Source: Caldifarciminota bacterium (GTDB taxonomy: Bacteria > Hydrothermota > Tepidihabitantia > SM23-42). Taken from it: a stretch of 40,141 bases of DNA. A model generated the notes under the pieces. The model was not told the DNA's origin and did not search any database. It saw nothing but the letters and a program-made list of their open reading frames with translations. The position numbers and the translations under genes are program-made. Positions 22,802 to 30,888 of the stretch are shown piece by piece (within the stretch, counting starts at the first letter, position 1; each line of letters begins with the position of its first letter). Where the stretch lies: the NCBI GenBank assembly GCA_020355325.1, contig CP070664.1, positions 1,642,168 to 1,682,308 of the forward strand, read 5' to 3'.

Positions 22802-22990
22802 CATTGTTTTCTACGTTTATCGTTATACGGCGTATTTCTCAATGTCGAATTTTCCCGCGACACTGAGCCTCGGGACGAAGTGCGAAATGAGACAGCGGCC
22901 AGTATCGTCTTATGGCATCGTTCTATGGTTAAATTGGATTATATCAACAAATGTAAAACGAATAACGATACGGGCTGCCATCAACGAATT
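22802..22990. repeat. Spacer with inverted repeat and CGATACGGGCTGC-family repeat
   Basis: CTCAATGTCG (22838-22847) and CGACACTGAG (22858-22867) form a 10-bp stem with one mismatch. GTTATACGGC near 22823 and TAACGATACGGGCTGCC at 22963-22979 repeat elements of the spacers at 9144-9363 and 10081-10204. No convincing gene is seen. Confidence 0.5.
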
Positions 22991-23001
22991 ACACGAAACG
23001 A

Positions 23002-24273
23002 TTATTTTATCTCAATATTCCTCACATACCACTGTACGTCGAAAATTCTTTCGATTTCTTTCTTCGTGATGCACTGGGTAACCGTCTTATCTTTTATTGC
23101 AAGCTCTTTTAAATCTCGCTTTTCTTCCACCGCTCGGAAAGACAACCCTTGAACGAGACCGTATGCCTCAGTACGGTCCATACCCTTATCGATAAGCGCA
23201 TTCATCAAGGGCTGGGAGGCATAAACACTCAGACTATTTTTTATATTTTCAAGCATTCGTTCCGGATACACCCTCAGATTTTTCAATACCCATATCATTT
23301 TTTGCGTTATATAGTGAACCAAGTGGAATGTGTCGGGAAATATTATTCTCTCAACTGACGAGTTTGTAATATCTCGTTCGTGCCATAGATTAATATTCTC
23401 ATAGGCACTGTGCACATACCCACGAATGACTCTCGCCAAACCACAGACTCTCTCGCACGTTATTGGATTCTTCTTGTGGGGCATTGCCGAAGAACCTTTC
23501 TGTCCTTTCGTGAAAGGTTCCAAGAGCTCACCGATCTCAGAACGAGAAAGATTTCTAATTTCTGTAGCTATCCGCTCGATACCACATGCGTAGAGTACCA
23601 ACACGGACAAAAGAAAGGCAAACCGATCTCTCGGCAAAACCTGTGTGGATACTGGTTCGGGTCTCAGCTGTAACCTTTTCATCACTTTTCTTTCAACCGT
23701 CGGTGATAACATCGTATAACTACCGACCGCCCCCGATAATTTACCATAGGAAATTTCCTCCTTAGCGATGCACAATCGATTAAAATTTCTCAGGACTTCT
23801 TCATGCCAAGAAGCTACTTTGTAACCAAAAGTGATCGGCTGTGCAAACATACCGTGGGTTCTTCCCATCTGTGGTGTATGTTTATATTGAAGTGACAATT
23901 TTTTGAGCAGGGTGAGAAATTTCCTCATGTCTCTGAGGATGATATCGAGAGCTTCTCGTATTATGAGTACATATGCGGTGTCAACCAAATCGTAGGAAGT
24001 TAAACCGAAATGCAACCATTTCCCCTCCTCTCCCAATTTTTCCCGTGTCGCCTCCAAGAAAGCAATGACATCATGATTTGTTACCTTTTCAATTTCATGA
24101 ACCCGTTCTGGTTTGACGACAACCTTTGAGAGAAGCTTACTGAGTCCCTTCGGGATGATCCGTGCCTCTTCCTCAACGCCGGCAACGACGCTTTCGACAA
24201 GAAGCCACTTTTTCAATTTATATTCTTCACTCAATACACTCGCTAATTCTTTTGTTTGATAACGTTTAATCAT
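23002..24273 (-). CDS. purB: Adenylosuccinate lyase
   Basis: PurB removes fumarate from adenylosuccinate and from SAICAR in purine synthesis. The 423-residue protein carries the superfamily signature SSAMPHKKNPITCERV, the N-terminal catalytic THGMFAQPITFG, and LHFGLTSYDLVDTA. It also has the C-terminal EDLVQ-like helical region around RTEAYGLVQGLSF. Length is typical. A clear GAGGAG ribosome site precedes ATG 24273. It follows truA with a 97-nt gap that contains a candidate small ORF and is separated from the SPT-like gene by a repeat-bearing spacer. Identification is firm; the fumarase/argininosuccinate lyase branches differ in the motifs named. Confidence 0.94.
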   Translation of the reverse strand: MIKRYQTKELASVLSEEYKLKKWLLVESVVAGVEEEARIIPKGLSKLLSKVVVKPERVHEIEKVTNHDVIAFLEATREKLGEEGKWLHFGLTSYDLVDTAYVLIIREALDIILRDMRKFLTLLKKLSLQYKHTPQMGRTHGMFAQPITFGYKVASWHEEVLRNFNRLCIAKEEISYGKLSGAVGSYTMLSPTVERKVMKRLQLRPEPVSTQVLPRDRFAFLLSVLVLYACGIERIATEIRNLSRSEIGELLEPFTKGQKGSSAMPHKKNPITCERVCGLARVIRGYVHSAYENINLWHERDITNSSVERIIFPDTFHLVHYITQKMIWVLKNLRVYPERMLENIKNSLSVYASQPLMNALIDKGMDRTEAYGLVQGLSFRAVEEKRDLKELAIKDKTVTQCITKKEIERIFDVQWYVRNIEIK

Positions 24274-24287
24274 AACACTCCTCGTTC

Positions 24288-24374
24288 TTATAAATCCACA
24301 TATAGCTCCATAATCAAGCTATCACGGTCAATAACCATACCGTTAATCGCCACGTCGTCACGGTACACCCTCAA
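24288..24374 (-). CDS. Candidate 28-residue small protein between truA and purB
   Basis: An open frame begins at TTG 24374, overlapping the truA stop (TTGA), or at GTG 24368, and ends at TAA 24288-24290 just before the purB ribosome site. It encodes a charged peptide containing VYRDDVAINGM and ending LIMELYVDL. I know of no matching family. Support is only the tight fit between truA and purB and the absence of other signals in the gap; chance is quite possible. Confidence 0.3.
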   Translation of the reverse strand: MRVYRDDVAINGMVIDRDSLIMELYVDL

Positions 24375-25090
24375 TACTTAATCTCCACCAGAAAAAGCCC
24401 CTGGGGTGGCGCAAAAAAGACATTCTTTATCTTGCCCACAAGCACACCCTCAGTCGCTTGATATGAAAACCGCCCACGTCCTACATCGATCATAAATCCA
24501 ACAATACCACGCACCATCTTGCGTAGGAATCTGTTCCCCTCAATGTTCAGTATAATCTCAGAACCATTCTGTGTCAAGTTAACGTTAGAGATTGTGCAAA
24601 CCGTGTTGCTCTCTCCATCCGAAACAGCGAAATTCTTGAAATCACGTTCGCCTACTATATGGGGGATAACTTTTTCCATTGCCGAAACGTCAAGCCTGTA
24701 TTTCACATACCAATGATATCTTACTTTGAACGGAGATGGTTTGCGTGTGATATGATAGCGATAGAGCTTACTTTTTGTAGAATATCGGCTATTGAATGCA
24801 CCATCGACCTCATCTACTTCTCTCACATAAATTTCTCCACCAGTGAGCGAATTCACTCCTCTTTTGATGTGCTGTGCTTTCAAAAAAGAATTTGTATGAA
24901 AGTTTGCAACCTGCCCAAGCGCATGAACACCTTGATCAGTTCTTCCGGCACCAATAATTTTTACATCTTCAGCTGTGATTTTTTTGAGTGCCTCTTCAAT
25001 TTCACCTTGAACTGTTCGTTTATGTGGCTGATATTGCCAACCGAAGAAATTGGTACCATCATATTCTATTACCAGCCTGATATTTCTCAT
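24371..25090 (-). CDS. truA: tRNA pseudouridine(38-40) synthase TruA
   Basis: TruA isomerises uridines 38-40 in the tRNA anticodon arm. The protein starts MRNIRLVIEYDGTNFFGWQ, has the catalytic aspartate in GAGRTDQGVHALGQ, and further family motifs FNSRYSTKSKLYRY and GNRFLRKMVRGIVG. I choose ATG 25090 rather than the upstream in-frame ATG 25108 because the -10 box TATAAT lies at 25098-25103, inside that extension. This gives 239 residues, a normal length. The gene therefore seems to have its own leaderless transcript, separate from the histidine kinase upstream. Identification is secure. Confidence 0.94.
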   Translation of the reverse strand: MRNIRLVIEYDGTNFFGWQYQPHKRTVQGEIEEALKKITAEDVKIIGAGRTDQGVHALGQVANFHTNSFLKAQHIKRGVNSLTGGEIYVREVDEVDGAFNSRYSTKSKLYRYHITRKPSPFKVRYHWYVKYRLDVSAMEKVIPHIVGERDFKNFAVSDGESNTVCTISNVNLTQNGSEIILNIEGNRFLRKMVRGIVGFMIDVGRGRFSYQATEGVLVGKIKNVFFAPPQGLFLVEIKY

Positions 25091-25097
25091 CAACCGT

Positions 25098-25125
25098 ATT
25101 ATATGCAATTACCTCGTAAAATCAA
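25098..25125 (-). promoter_or_regulatory. Promoter of truA, predicted leaderless transcript
   Basis: TTGATT, 16 nt, TATAAT, then 7 nt to ATG 25090 on the minus strand. There is no Shine-Dalgarno in the gap, and the box decides the choice of start codon. Confidence 0.65.
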
Positions 25126-25179
25126 CACGAGAGAGAATGGTGTGTACAAAACAGTTGTCGGGAACTGAATGAAGTGAGA

Positions 25180-26643
25180 CTACGCCAATGGCAATCTTAC
25201 AATAAATGTGGTTCCTTTTCCAGATTTACTCTTGACCTCTATCTTACCATGATGTGCTTCAATGATATTTTTGGTGATGGCCAAGCCGAGACCTGTCCCT
25301 CCTTTTTTGGTCGTGAAGAAAGGAAAAAATATTTTTTTGAGGTACTTTTTGGGTATGCCGTCCCCACTATCCCTGAATTCAACAATTCCCTCTCTTTTGT
25401 TTTTGTAAGACCTTATTTCAATGACGTGTCCTCTCTTGCTTACCTCGTATGCATTATTTAATATGTTGGTGAAACTCGATTTCAACTTATTAAGGTCTGC
25501 TAAAACAAAAAAGTTGTTATCCTTTCTACGAATCTCAAGTTCCTTCTGGGCGGCTCCGCGCATTGTATCAATGAGTGCTTCACTAATCACCTCACTGATA
25601 GCTACACGGTTTCGCTTGATTGGTGTAAACTGAGCAAAATTTAAAAAATCAGTGACGATGTCATTTAATCGTGATGATTCTTTGATCGCCATGTCTATAA
25701 AAGGCAGAACGTTCTTCTTTTTCTCGGTCTCACGAATAACCTCGAGTGAACCCTTTATTGAAGATAATGGATTACGAATTTCATGTGCTAATGAACCGCC
25801 TAATTCAGCAAGAAGTTTTGTTTGCTTAGAAATTCGCGACGCTTCTTGAAGTCTTCTAAAGTTTGTCAAATCTTGTAAAACACCCAAAGCTGCCTTGGAA
25901 TTGTAAATGCGAGCACACGAGAATACGTAGTACCGTTTAGCGATTTTTAATTCAATCGAGCTGGGCGTATCCGTATGTTTTAAAAATTTGGAAATGTGCA
26001 TATAGACCTTGGAACGAATCGACCCTTCAGTAATATTTGTATAGATAACATCCCCTCTGTCATCAACGGTAATGATTCCTGATGGAAGATTTTTGATTAT
26101 CTCCTCGGTTGTTAATCGTAACCTCTTTGCCTCTTCTGTTCTTCGCTGATATCGAGCTGAAAGAACTCCGCTCATTATGGCGGTCAATAAAAAGAGGAGC
26201 GTAAAAATGTAAAATCTGTACATGACCACACGTATTGGATACGTTGAGCCACGCGCTTCAACTAACAGGAGGGCGATGAAGAACGCCGCTGCACTTAAAG
26301 CAATAATGTAGGCCCCCCGTCGATAGAGATAGATCGAAGATAAAATAATGAGAAGCAGGTAAAGGAGAGGAAACATACTTTCCAATCCACCGGTATAATG
26401 TATCATCAAACCGATCAACGGAATATCTAAGAGAAAAAGGAGGTACAAAATAACAGGTTCGTCAAACCATTGCTGTAGGAGGAGCAAGAGTATGGCCGCA
26501 ATGAAGGACGTCAGTATTATGTACCAAAATTCTGTTGGGATGCTGTGTGTAATTGGATATGAGGCTAAGAGTATAAGTGTAACTAACAGAGGGTGTAATA
26601 TAATGAGACCTTTAGTCTTGCTTAAACGCTCAGCGTATGCCAT
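25180..26643 (-). CDS. Membrane sensor histidine kinase, PilS-like
   Basis: The protein of about 487 residues starts with five or six membrane helices (about 12-165). A PAS-like domain follows (about 178-265, with IITVDDRGDVIYTN). The HisKA domain has the phospho-accepting His in LAHEIRNPLSSIKG (about 287). The catalytic domain shows NILNNAYEVSKRG, DSGDGIPKKYLKKIF, FFTTKKGGTGLGLAI and GKGTTF. This layout matches PilS/NtrB-type kinases that pair with sigma54-activating regulators. Its position directly after pilC in the pilus operon supports a role in pilin regulation. No response regulator is in the window. The frame opens at TTG 26649; ATG 26643 is preferred, although no strong ribosome site is seen for either. 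Confidence 0.87.
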   Translation of the reverse strand: MAYAERLSKTKGLIILHPLLVTLILLASYPITHSIPTEFWYIILTSFIAAILLLLLQQWFDEPVILYLLFLLDIPLIGLMIHYTGGLESMFPLLYLLLIILSSIYLYRRGAYIIALSAAAFFIALLLVEARGSTYPIRVVMYRFYIFTLLFLLTAIMSGVLSARYQRRTEEAKRLRLTTEEIIKNLPSGIITVDDRGDVIYTNITEGSIRSKVYMHISKFLKHTDTPSSIELKIAKRYYVFSCARIYNSKAALGVLQDLTNFRRLQEASRISKQTKLLAELGGSLAHEIRNPLSSIKGSLEVIRETEKKKNVLPFIDMAIKESSRLNDIVTDFLNFAQFTPIKRNRVAISEVISEALIDTMRGAAQKELEIRRKDNNFFVLADLNKLKSSFTNILNNAYEVSKRGHVIEIRSYKNKREGIVEFRDSGDGIPKKYLKKIFFPFFTTKKGGTGLGLAITKNIIEAHHGKIEVKSKSGKGTTFIVRLPLA

Positions 26644-26679
26644 GATCAAATCTTTTCAAGACAGGGATTAAATGGCAAA

Positions 26680-26722
26680 CGCTCACCATAGTAATCACAC
26701 AAACGCTGGTATGAGGTGAGCG
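26680..26722 (-). other. Inverted repeat between pilC and the histidine kinase gene
   Basis: CGCTCACC (26680-26687) and GGTGAGCG (26715-26722) form a perfect 8-bp stem with a 27-nt loop. It is the only structure seen in this 102-bp gap. There is no U-tract, so an mRNA processing or stability element is more likely than a terminator. Confidence 0.35.
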
Positions 26723-26745
26723 CAGATTTCCGTACGATACGATGT

Positions 26746-27951
26746 CTATTCGGTAATCGTACCTGCCAACTGGAAAATTGGAAGATACATTGATATGACG
26801 AGAAACCCTACAATACCGCCGAGAAAAACCATGATCACGGGTTCGAGAGCACTCGTTAAGTTTTCAACGGCCTGGTCTACTTCCGCATCATAAAAGTCTG
26901 CGACCTTAGAGAGCATCTCATCGAGTCCACCTGACGCCTCACCGATTGCAATCATCTGCGTCACCATTGGTGGGAATACCGCGGTCTTGGATAATGGATC
27001 AGCAATGTTCTCGCCGCCTTTGATTGATGTACGTGCCTTGAGAACCGCATCTTCGATTACCCAGTTACCAGCACTCTTTGCAGTAATTTCGAGCGCATCA
27101 ATGATAGCAACACCACTTCCAAGCAGTGTCGAGAGCGTTCTCGAAAATCGAGCGATAGACTGTTTCTTCATCAAATCACCAAACACGGGCATTTTCAAGA
27201 GAAGCGGGTCCATAACCTTGGCGCCTGATTCTGTTTTATGCCACCTTCGTAAAATGGTGAAACCGGCAATCAGCATGATGAGTAGAGGAATTGCCCACAC
27301 CTTTAATAGATTCGAAAGACCTATAACGAATTGTGTCATTGCAGGAAGTTCTGCACCGACTCCAGCAAACATCTTTGCGAAGATGGGAATAACAAAGAGG
27401 AGCATGACCGCGATAGCGCCAATCGCCACAAGCGAAATTATGATTGGGTATATCATGGCACCTCGAATCTTACGCATGAGTGCCGCAGATTTCTCGAGGT
27501 ACGTTGCAAGACGAGAAAGAATAACATCCAGTGCACCACCAGTTTCTCCTGACTCAACCATGTTCACATACAGGTTATTAAAAATTCTCGGCTGACGACG
27601 AAGTGCATCTGCGAGTGACAACCCTCCTTCAACATCGCCTCGTACCTCAACCAAGACGCGGCGAAGTGCCGGGCTCTCGGTCTGTTTTGCCAGAATTTCC
27701 AGACAGCTAAGAAGCGGCAAACCAGCGTTCAACATCGTCGAAAACTGTCGTGTGAAGACGCCGAGTGCGCGTGTCGATACTCTACCACCGAAGAGTGTGA
27801 TTCCTTTTTTCTCTTCTTTTATCTTTATCGAAGTTGGAATAATCTTCTTCTGTCGCAGTGCAGCTACAACATCTGCTTGTGAACCTGCAGCTAGCTCACC
27901 ACTAGCCGATGCTCCTGAGGCTGTTCTGCCTTTCCAGACAAATGTTGGCAT
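26746..27951 (-). CDS. pilC: Type IV pilus inner-membrane platform protein PilC
   Basis: PilC/GspF forms the membrane platform on which the assembly ATPases act. The 401-residue protein has the N-terminal PTFVWKGRTASG segment and two T2SSF domains (about 65-190 and 268-395). GVFTRQFSTMLNAGLPLL is in the first and ARFSRTLSTLLGSGVAIIDAL in the second, each followed by membrane helices. ESGETGGALD and AIGEASGGLDEML are the paired GE-G--G-L motifs. Start ATG 27951 has AAGGAGGTG immediately upstream. Length is normal. It lies after pilT in the pilB-pilB-pilT-pilC order, with a repeat-bearing spacer between. No pilin gene is in the window. Confidence 0.93.
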   Translation of the reverse strand: MPTFVWKGRTASGASASGELAAGSQADVVAALRQKKIIPTSIKIKEEKKGITLFGGRVSTRALGVFTRQFSTMLNAGLPLLSCLEILAKQTESPALRRVLVEVRGDVEGGLSLADALRRQPRIFNNLYVNMVESGETGGALDVILSRLATYLEKSAALMRKIRGAMIYPIIISLVAIGAIAVMLLFVIPIFAKMFAGVGAELPAMTQFVIGLSNLLKVWAIPLLIMLIAGFTILRRWHKTESGAKVMDPLLLKMPVFGDLMKKQSIARFSRTLSTLLGSGVAIIDALEITAKSAGNWVIEDAVLKARTSIKGGENIADPLSKTAVFPPMVTQMIAIGEASGGLDEMLSKVADFYDAEVDQAVENLTSALEPVIMVFLGGIVGFLVISMYLPIFQLAGTITE

Positions 27952-27970
27952 TTCACCTCCTTCTTTTAAT

Positions 27971-28026
27971 GACGCGGGATGTCCGCGGATTATCCGCCTG
28001 AGGCGGACACTGACTTTCGCAGATAA
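27971..28026. repeat. CCGCGG-type dispersed repeat between pilC and pilT
   Basis: GACGCGGGATGTCCGCGGAT is followed by the palindromic TCCGCCTGAGGCGGA and by TTTCGCAGATAA. It shares the CCGCG and CAGAT words and the TCCGCC/GGCGGA hairpin with copies near leuC1, leuD2 and leuC2. Confidence 0.6.
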
Positions 28027-28071
28027 TAACTAAATGAGATGTCTCAAAAATATTAACGTCGATTCGCATTC

Positions 28072-29148
28072 CTATCCCAACACCGGTGATTTCTGTTCAA
28101 CCATGTGCTCGAATTCTTCGATGTTCGGTGAGTAATCGAATGCTGTTTCTAATGTTATGATTCTCTTCGAATAGAGCGTATAGAGTGCTTGATTCATGGT
28201 CTGCATTCCGTATTTTTGTCCGGCTTGAATTGCCGAATAAATCTGGTGCTCCTTTTCATCACGTATCAATGCCCTGATCGCCGGTGTCGCAATCATCACC
28301 TCGGCGGATAAAACTCGTCCGCCTCCAATTTTAGGCAACAGTTCCTGGGTAACGACGCCCTCAATAACAAACGCAAGCTGCGCTCGCACCTGTCCCTGTT
28401 TATGCGGCGGGAATATATCAATAATACGGTGTACCGATTCTGCAGCAGAATTGGTGTGAAGCGTGGCGAGCGTGAGGTGACCCGTTTCTGCAACGGTTAA
28501 TGTCATCTCTATTGTTTCCAAATCTCTCATCTCACCGACCATGACAACATCGGGGTCCTCTCGCAAGAGATACTTGAGCGCGTTTGTGAAAGACTTCGTA
28601 TCGCTCCCAACTTGGCGTTGATTAACAATCGCCTTCTTATGCCTGAACAGATACTCAATCGGGTCCTCAACCGTGACGATATGACATCTGCGTTCGCTGT
28701 TGACCTTATCAATGACCGCTGCCAGCGTCGTTGATTTACCACACCCCGTCGGTCCCGTCACCAGAATGAGCCCCTTCGGTCGTGATGATAGCTCCTGAAT
28801 CACTGGAGGAATCCCTAATTCTTTAAATCCTCTGATCTCAAATGGAATCGTTCTAATGGCTACAGCAGCACTTCCACGCTGTCTGAAAAAATTACCCCGA
28901 AAACGCGATAGTCCAGAAATACCAAAAGAAAAATCCAGTTCCCACTCCATTTCGAATTTCTTACGCTGCTGATCATTAAGCACACTGTAGACCAGATTTT
29001 GAATCAATTCCGGCGTCATCATTTCATAGTTTGTCGGCACCAGCTCTCCGTCGATACGAAACATGGGTGGTGCTCCTGTTGTTAAGTGCAGGTCGGTCGC
29101 ATTTCTCTGCACCATCTCCTCCAAAAGTTGTGTCATGGTAACGGGCAT
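28072..29148 (-). CDS. pilT: Type IV pilus retraction ATPase PilT
   Basis: PilT hexamers power pilus retraction. The 358-residue protein has the short PilT-type N-terminus (ATDLHLTTGAPPMFRIDGEL). Walker A is GPTGCGKST, followed by the Asp-box region TVEDPIEYLF. Walker B is VVMVGEMRD, and the His box is GHLTLATLHTNSA. The PilT-specific C-terminal motif is AIRALIRD (AIRNLIRE in other PilT proteins). Length matches PilT and is far shorter than PilB, and the zinc-binding tetracysteine of PilB is absent. GGAGGTAAA precedes ATG 29148. It lies 27 nt after pilB, in a typical pilus operon. PilU is a less likely alternative. Confidence 0.93.
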   Translation of the reverse strand: MPVTMTQLLEEMVQRNATDLHLTTGAPPMFRIDGELVPTNYEMMTPELIQNLVYSVLNDQQRKKFEMEWELDFSFGISGLSRFRGNFFRQRGSAAVAIRTIPFEIRGFKELGIPPVIQELSSRPKGLILVTGPTGCGKSTTLAAVIDKVNSERRCHIVTVEDPIEYLFRHKKAIVNQRQVGSDTKSFTNALKYLLREDPDVVMVGEMRDLETIEMTLTVAETGHLTLATLHTNSAAESVHRIIDIFPPHKQGQVRAQLAFVIEGVVTQELLPKIGGGRVLSAEVMIATPAIRALIRDEKEHQIYSAIQAGQKYGMQTMNQALYTLYSKRIITLETAFDYSPNIEEFEHMVEQKSPVLG

Positions 29149-29175
29149 TTTACCTCCTTACCTCATGGCATCGCA

Positions 29176-30888
29176 TTAAAACGCCGAGGTTTCTCTCATC
29201 AATTCTTCGACGGTCGTAATCCCGTGCTTTATTTTATCGATCCCGTCGTCTCTCAAAGTCCTCATACCCTCTTTATGAGACAGTTTAGCAACATCATCTG
29301 AGGAAGCTCCCTTCAGAATAGATGCTCTCAGTTCTGGAGAAATCGGCATTACCTCGTAGAGCCCGATTCTTCCTTTATAACCGGTTTGATTACAGAGTGA
29401 ACAACCTTTCCCTTTCCACACTATACCATCAGGAAAAGTATCTTTTGATATACCAGCATCTTCAAGAAGTTTCGGGTCGACCTTTATTTGTTCTTTGCAA
29501 TTTGGACAGATGCGACGTACGAGACGCTGTGCCTGAATAAGCACCAGCGCACTCGCAACGAGATACGGTGGAATACCAATGTCAACCAAGCGGTTAATGG
29601 TTGTGGGAGCATCGTTGGTATGTATTGTCGAAAACACGAGATGGCCAGTCAAGGCAGCACGAATTGCTATCTCTGCAGTTTCTGAATCACGAATCTCTCC
29701 AACTAATATGATATTTGGGGCTTGACGCAAGAATGCACGGAGCGCAGAGGCAAAGGTAAGTCCAATCTCTTCATGAACCTGTATTTGATTTATTCCGTGG
29801 ATATTATATTCGATGGGATCTTCAATCGTCATGATCTGCTTATCCGGTTTGTTGAGACGGGAGAGCGTCGAATAGAGGGTCGTTGTTTTCCCGCTACCAG
29901 TAGGACCGGTAACGAGCACAATTCCATAAGGATTCTCGATCGCCCTGAGAAATTTTTCTAAGGCCGCATCAGCAAAACCGAGTTTCGTCAAATCGAGCAT
30001 GAGAGAAGTACGGTCGAGAATTCTCATCACTACCTTTTCACCATATAAGGTCGGTATAACCGATACCCGAAGGTCAATCATCTTATTGCCAACCAGAATA
30101 TTAATTCTTCCATCCTGGCATAAACGATGTTCTGCAATATCCATCTTAGCCATTAATTTCAATCTCGTGATGATTCCCGCTTTCAAATTGAGTGGCGGAG
30201 ATTGCTGTTCCCGTAAAACACCATCGATTCTAAAACGTACCCTCATTTGACGCTCGTAGGATTCGAAGTGAATATCAGACGATCCCTTTTGAACCGCATC
30301 AGCAATATAAAAATTGACCAAGCGAATAACTGGTCCACCCTCGGCGTCGGCGCGGAGCTGTGTTTCCTCGAGTTCTTCGAAGTAGTCTGTTTCCAGAAGT
30401 TCCAAATCCTCGATGTTCAGTTCCTTGGGGGCAGCTTCAGCCGTTATTTCAGCCATACCCTTTTCCATGGTGTAGTAGCGGTCGAGTGCTTCTCGAATAC
30501 TCGATTCCGATGCAAGCACTGGGTTGATCTCCATCCCAGTAATGAAACGGAGATCCTCGATGGCGCTGATGTCGGTTGGATCAGGCATTGCAACAGTCAG
30601 ATATCGACCCTTCCGTTCAATCGGTATTACTTCATAATGAAATGCCTTTTCTGCAGGTATGACATTCAGCACAGATTCATCAGGAATGATATAATCGAGA
30701 TCGACGACTTCCATACGATAGAGATTACTCAATTGTGCAAGCAACTTACTCTCGGATATATAGTTGAGATTATTCATTACGCTTATGAGACGCTGGCCGG
30801 TCTCTCTCCGCTCTTGAACAGCCCTGCGCAACTGTTCCTCGGTTATTAAACCTTGCTTAATCAAATATGTACCGAGCTTCTCTTCCAT
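29176..30888 (-). CDS. pilB: Type IV pilus/type II secretion assembly ATPase, PilB/GspE family (second of tandem pair)
   Basis: The 570-residue protein has an N-terminal MshEN/GspE-N domain (about 1-150, beginning LGTYLIKQGLITEEQL). A linker follows, then the ATPase domain with SDIHFESY and Walker A GPTGSGKTTT. Further motifs are MTIEDPIEYN, Walker B IILVGEIRDSETAE and HLVFSTIHTNDA. The zinc tetracysteine is C-PNC in RRICPNCKEQ plus CSLCNQTGYKGR. It starts within the stop of the first pilB copy (TAATG, 1-nt overlap). Both copies look catalytically intact, so they may drive different pilus or secretion machines, or form a mixed system. Extension ATPase is the default role. Confidence 0.9.
   Translation of the reverse strand: MEEKLGTYLIKQGLITEEQLRRAVQERRETGQRLISVMNNLNYISESKLLAQLSNLYRMEVVDLDYIIPDESVLNVIPAEKAFHYEVIPIERKGRYLTVAMPDPTDISAIEDLRFITGMEINPVLASESSIREALDRYYTMEKGMAEITAEAAPKELNIEDLELLETDYFEELEETQLRADAEGGPVIRLVNFYIADAVQKGSSDIHFESYERQMRVRFRIDGVLREQQSPPLNLKAGIITRLKLMAKMDIAEHRLCQDGRINILVGNKMIDLRVSVIPTLYGEKVVMRILDRTSLMLDLTKLGFADAALEKFLRAIENPYGIVLVTGPTGSGKTTTLYSTLSRLNKPDKQIMTIEDPIEYNIHGINQIQVHEEIGLTFASALRAFLRQAPNIILVGEIRDSETAEIAIRAALTGHLVFSTIHTNDAPTTINRLVDIGIPPYLVASALVLIQAQRLVRRICPNCKEQIKVDPKLLEDAGISKDTFPDGIVWKGKGCSLCNQTGYKGRIGLYEVMPISPELRASILKGASSDDVAKLSHKEGMRTLRDDGIDKIKHGITTVEELMRETSAF

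Noticed and set aside
26655-26745. Open stretch between pilC and the kinase gene reading RKSALTSYQRLCDYYGE
   Set aside because: No start codon with a ribosome site; it is in a different frame from both neighbours and I recognise no family.
13473-28026. CRISPR array
   Set aside because: Repeat copies are dispersed at gene edges, degenerate and not regularly spaced, and no cas gene is present.
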